From: Gammaproteobacteria bacterium
GTDB lineage: Bacteria > Pseudomonadota > Gammaproteobacteria > Xanthomonadales > Xanthomonadaceae
DNA length: 7,555 bases
NCBI GenBank assembly: GCA_024642445.1
Contig: JAHEBG010000052.1
Location: forward strand, 1 to 7,555
Direction of reading: 5' to 3'
A program made the translations under genes and the position numbers. Below the pieces are notes generated by a model. It had not been told where the DNA came from. It searched no databases and saw nothing but the letters and a program-made list of their open reading frames with translations. Every line of letters begins with the position of its first letter. Position 1 is the first letter of the stretch. Shown here in pieces: positions 6,937 through 7,555 of this stretch.

Positions 6937-7555
6937 ATGGATAAAAGCTTCGATCCCGGACAATTCGAAACCCGTTGGTATTCCCATTGGGAAGCCACCG
7001 GTTGTTTTAGCCCTTCCGGCCAGGGCCCAGCGTATACCATCATGTTGCCGCCGCCGAATGTCACCGGCACCCTGCACATGGGTCATGCCTTTCAACATAC
7101 GCTGCAAGATGCGCTGATCCGTTACCACCGCATGCGCGGCTTTGACACCCTATGGCAGATGGGCACCGATCATGCCGGTATTGCCACGGAGATGGTGGTC
7201 AACCGCAATCTGGCATTGGCAGGCAACGGCGAATCCCGGGATTCTCTGGGCCGCGATGCCTTCATTGAAAAAGTCTGGGAATGGAAGCAGCAATCCGGTG
7301 ACACCATCTCGCGGCAAATGCGGCGCATGGGCACCTCGGGGGATTGGGCCCGTGAACGCTTTACCATGGATGACGGCCTGTCCGAAGCGGTGATCGAAAC
7401 CTTCGTTCGTTTGCATGCGGAAGGCCTGATCTACCGTGGCCAGCGCTTGGTGAATTGGGATCCGGTATTGAAAACCGCCATTTCCGATCTGGAAGTGGTG
7501 TCCGAGGAAGAAAACGGCTTTCTGTGGTCGATTGCCTACCCATTAGCCGATGGCA
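6937..7555 (+). CDS. valS: Valyl-tRNA synthetase, N-terminal part (cut by right edge)
   Basis: ValS charges tRNA-Val with valine in the cytoplasm (EC 6.1.1.9) and edits mischarged threonine. The first 206 residues are visible; ValS proteins are usually some 900-950 residues, so the editing domain, KMSKS loop and C-terminal coiled coil lie beyond the window. The class I signature is clear: '[15 protein letters not shown]' with the HIGH motif as H47-M-G-H50, then '[13 protein letters not shown]' (from G76) and '[17 protein letters not shown]'. '[17 protein letters not shown]' is also close to the E. coli protein. ATG 6937 is chosen because '[11 protein letters not shown]' lines up with the E. 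coli N-terminus. No Shine-Dalgarno is visible before it. valS is divergent from selO, and the usual gammaproteobacterial neighbour holC is not seen upstream. Confidence 0.97.
   Translation, partial: MDKSFDPGQFETRWYSHWEATGCFSPSGQGPAYTIMLPPPNVTGTLHMGHAFQHTLQDALIRYHRMRGFDTLWQMGTDHAGIATEMVVNRNLALAGNGESRDSLGRDAFIEKVWEWKQQSGDTISRQMRRMGTSGDWARERFTMDDGLSEAVIETFVRLHAEGLIYRGQRLVNWDPVLKTAISDLEVVSEEENGFLWSIAYPLADG

Overview
The window looks like ordinary chromosomal DNA from a gammaproteobacterium. This is inferred from the PepQ-type prolidase, a ValS very close to the E. coli protein, SelO/YdiU, and a DUF1631 gene followed by a PilZ gene. The genus cannot be fixed by eye; a xanthomonad-like or other free-living gammaproteobacterium would fit. 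No rRNA, tRNA, CRISPR array, insertion sequence or phage gene is visible. Coding density is very high.

Layout: (1) 1-1830 (+), the 3' part of a large DUF1631 protein, cut by the left edge. (2) 1823-2173 (+), a small PilZ-domain protein overlapping gene 1 by 8 bases behind a strong Shine-Dalgarno. (3) 2229-3527 (+), pepQ, Xaa-Pro dipeptidase, with a possible promoter of its own in the short gap before it. (4) about 3538-5214 (+), a secreted beta-propeller-type protein of unknown function with four Asp-box (BNR) motifs, only 10 bases after pepQ. (5) 5218-6765 (-), selO/ydiU, a pseudokinase-fold protein adenylyltransferase, convergent with gene 4 with only 3 bases between the stop codons. (6) a divergent intergenic region of about 170 bases holding a dyad and candidate promoters. 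(7) 6937-right edge (+), the start of valS, valyl-tRNA synthetase.

Functional reading: genes 1 and 2 form a probable translationally coupled unit tied to cyclic-di-GMP signalling. pepQ and the Asp-box gene are probably co-transcribed, but I see no clear biochemical link. selO and valS are divergent housekeeping or stress genes.

I found no convincing undescribed multi-gene system. The items most worth a second look are the Asp-box protein, the terminator hairpin embedded in the 3' coding end of selO, the unusual SelO cysteine layout, and the dyad in the selO-valS intergenic region.
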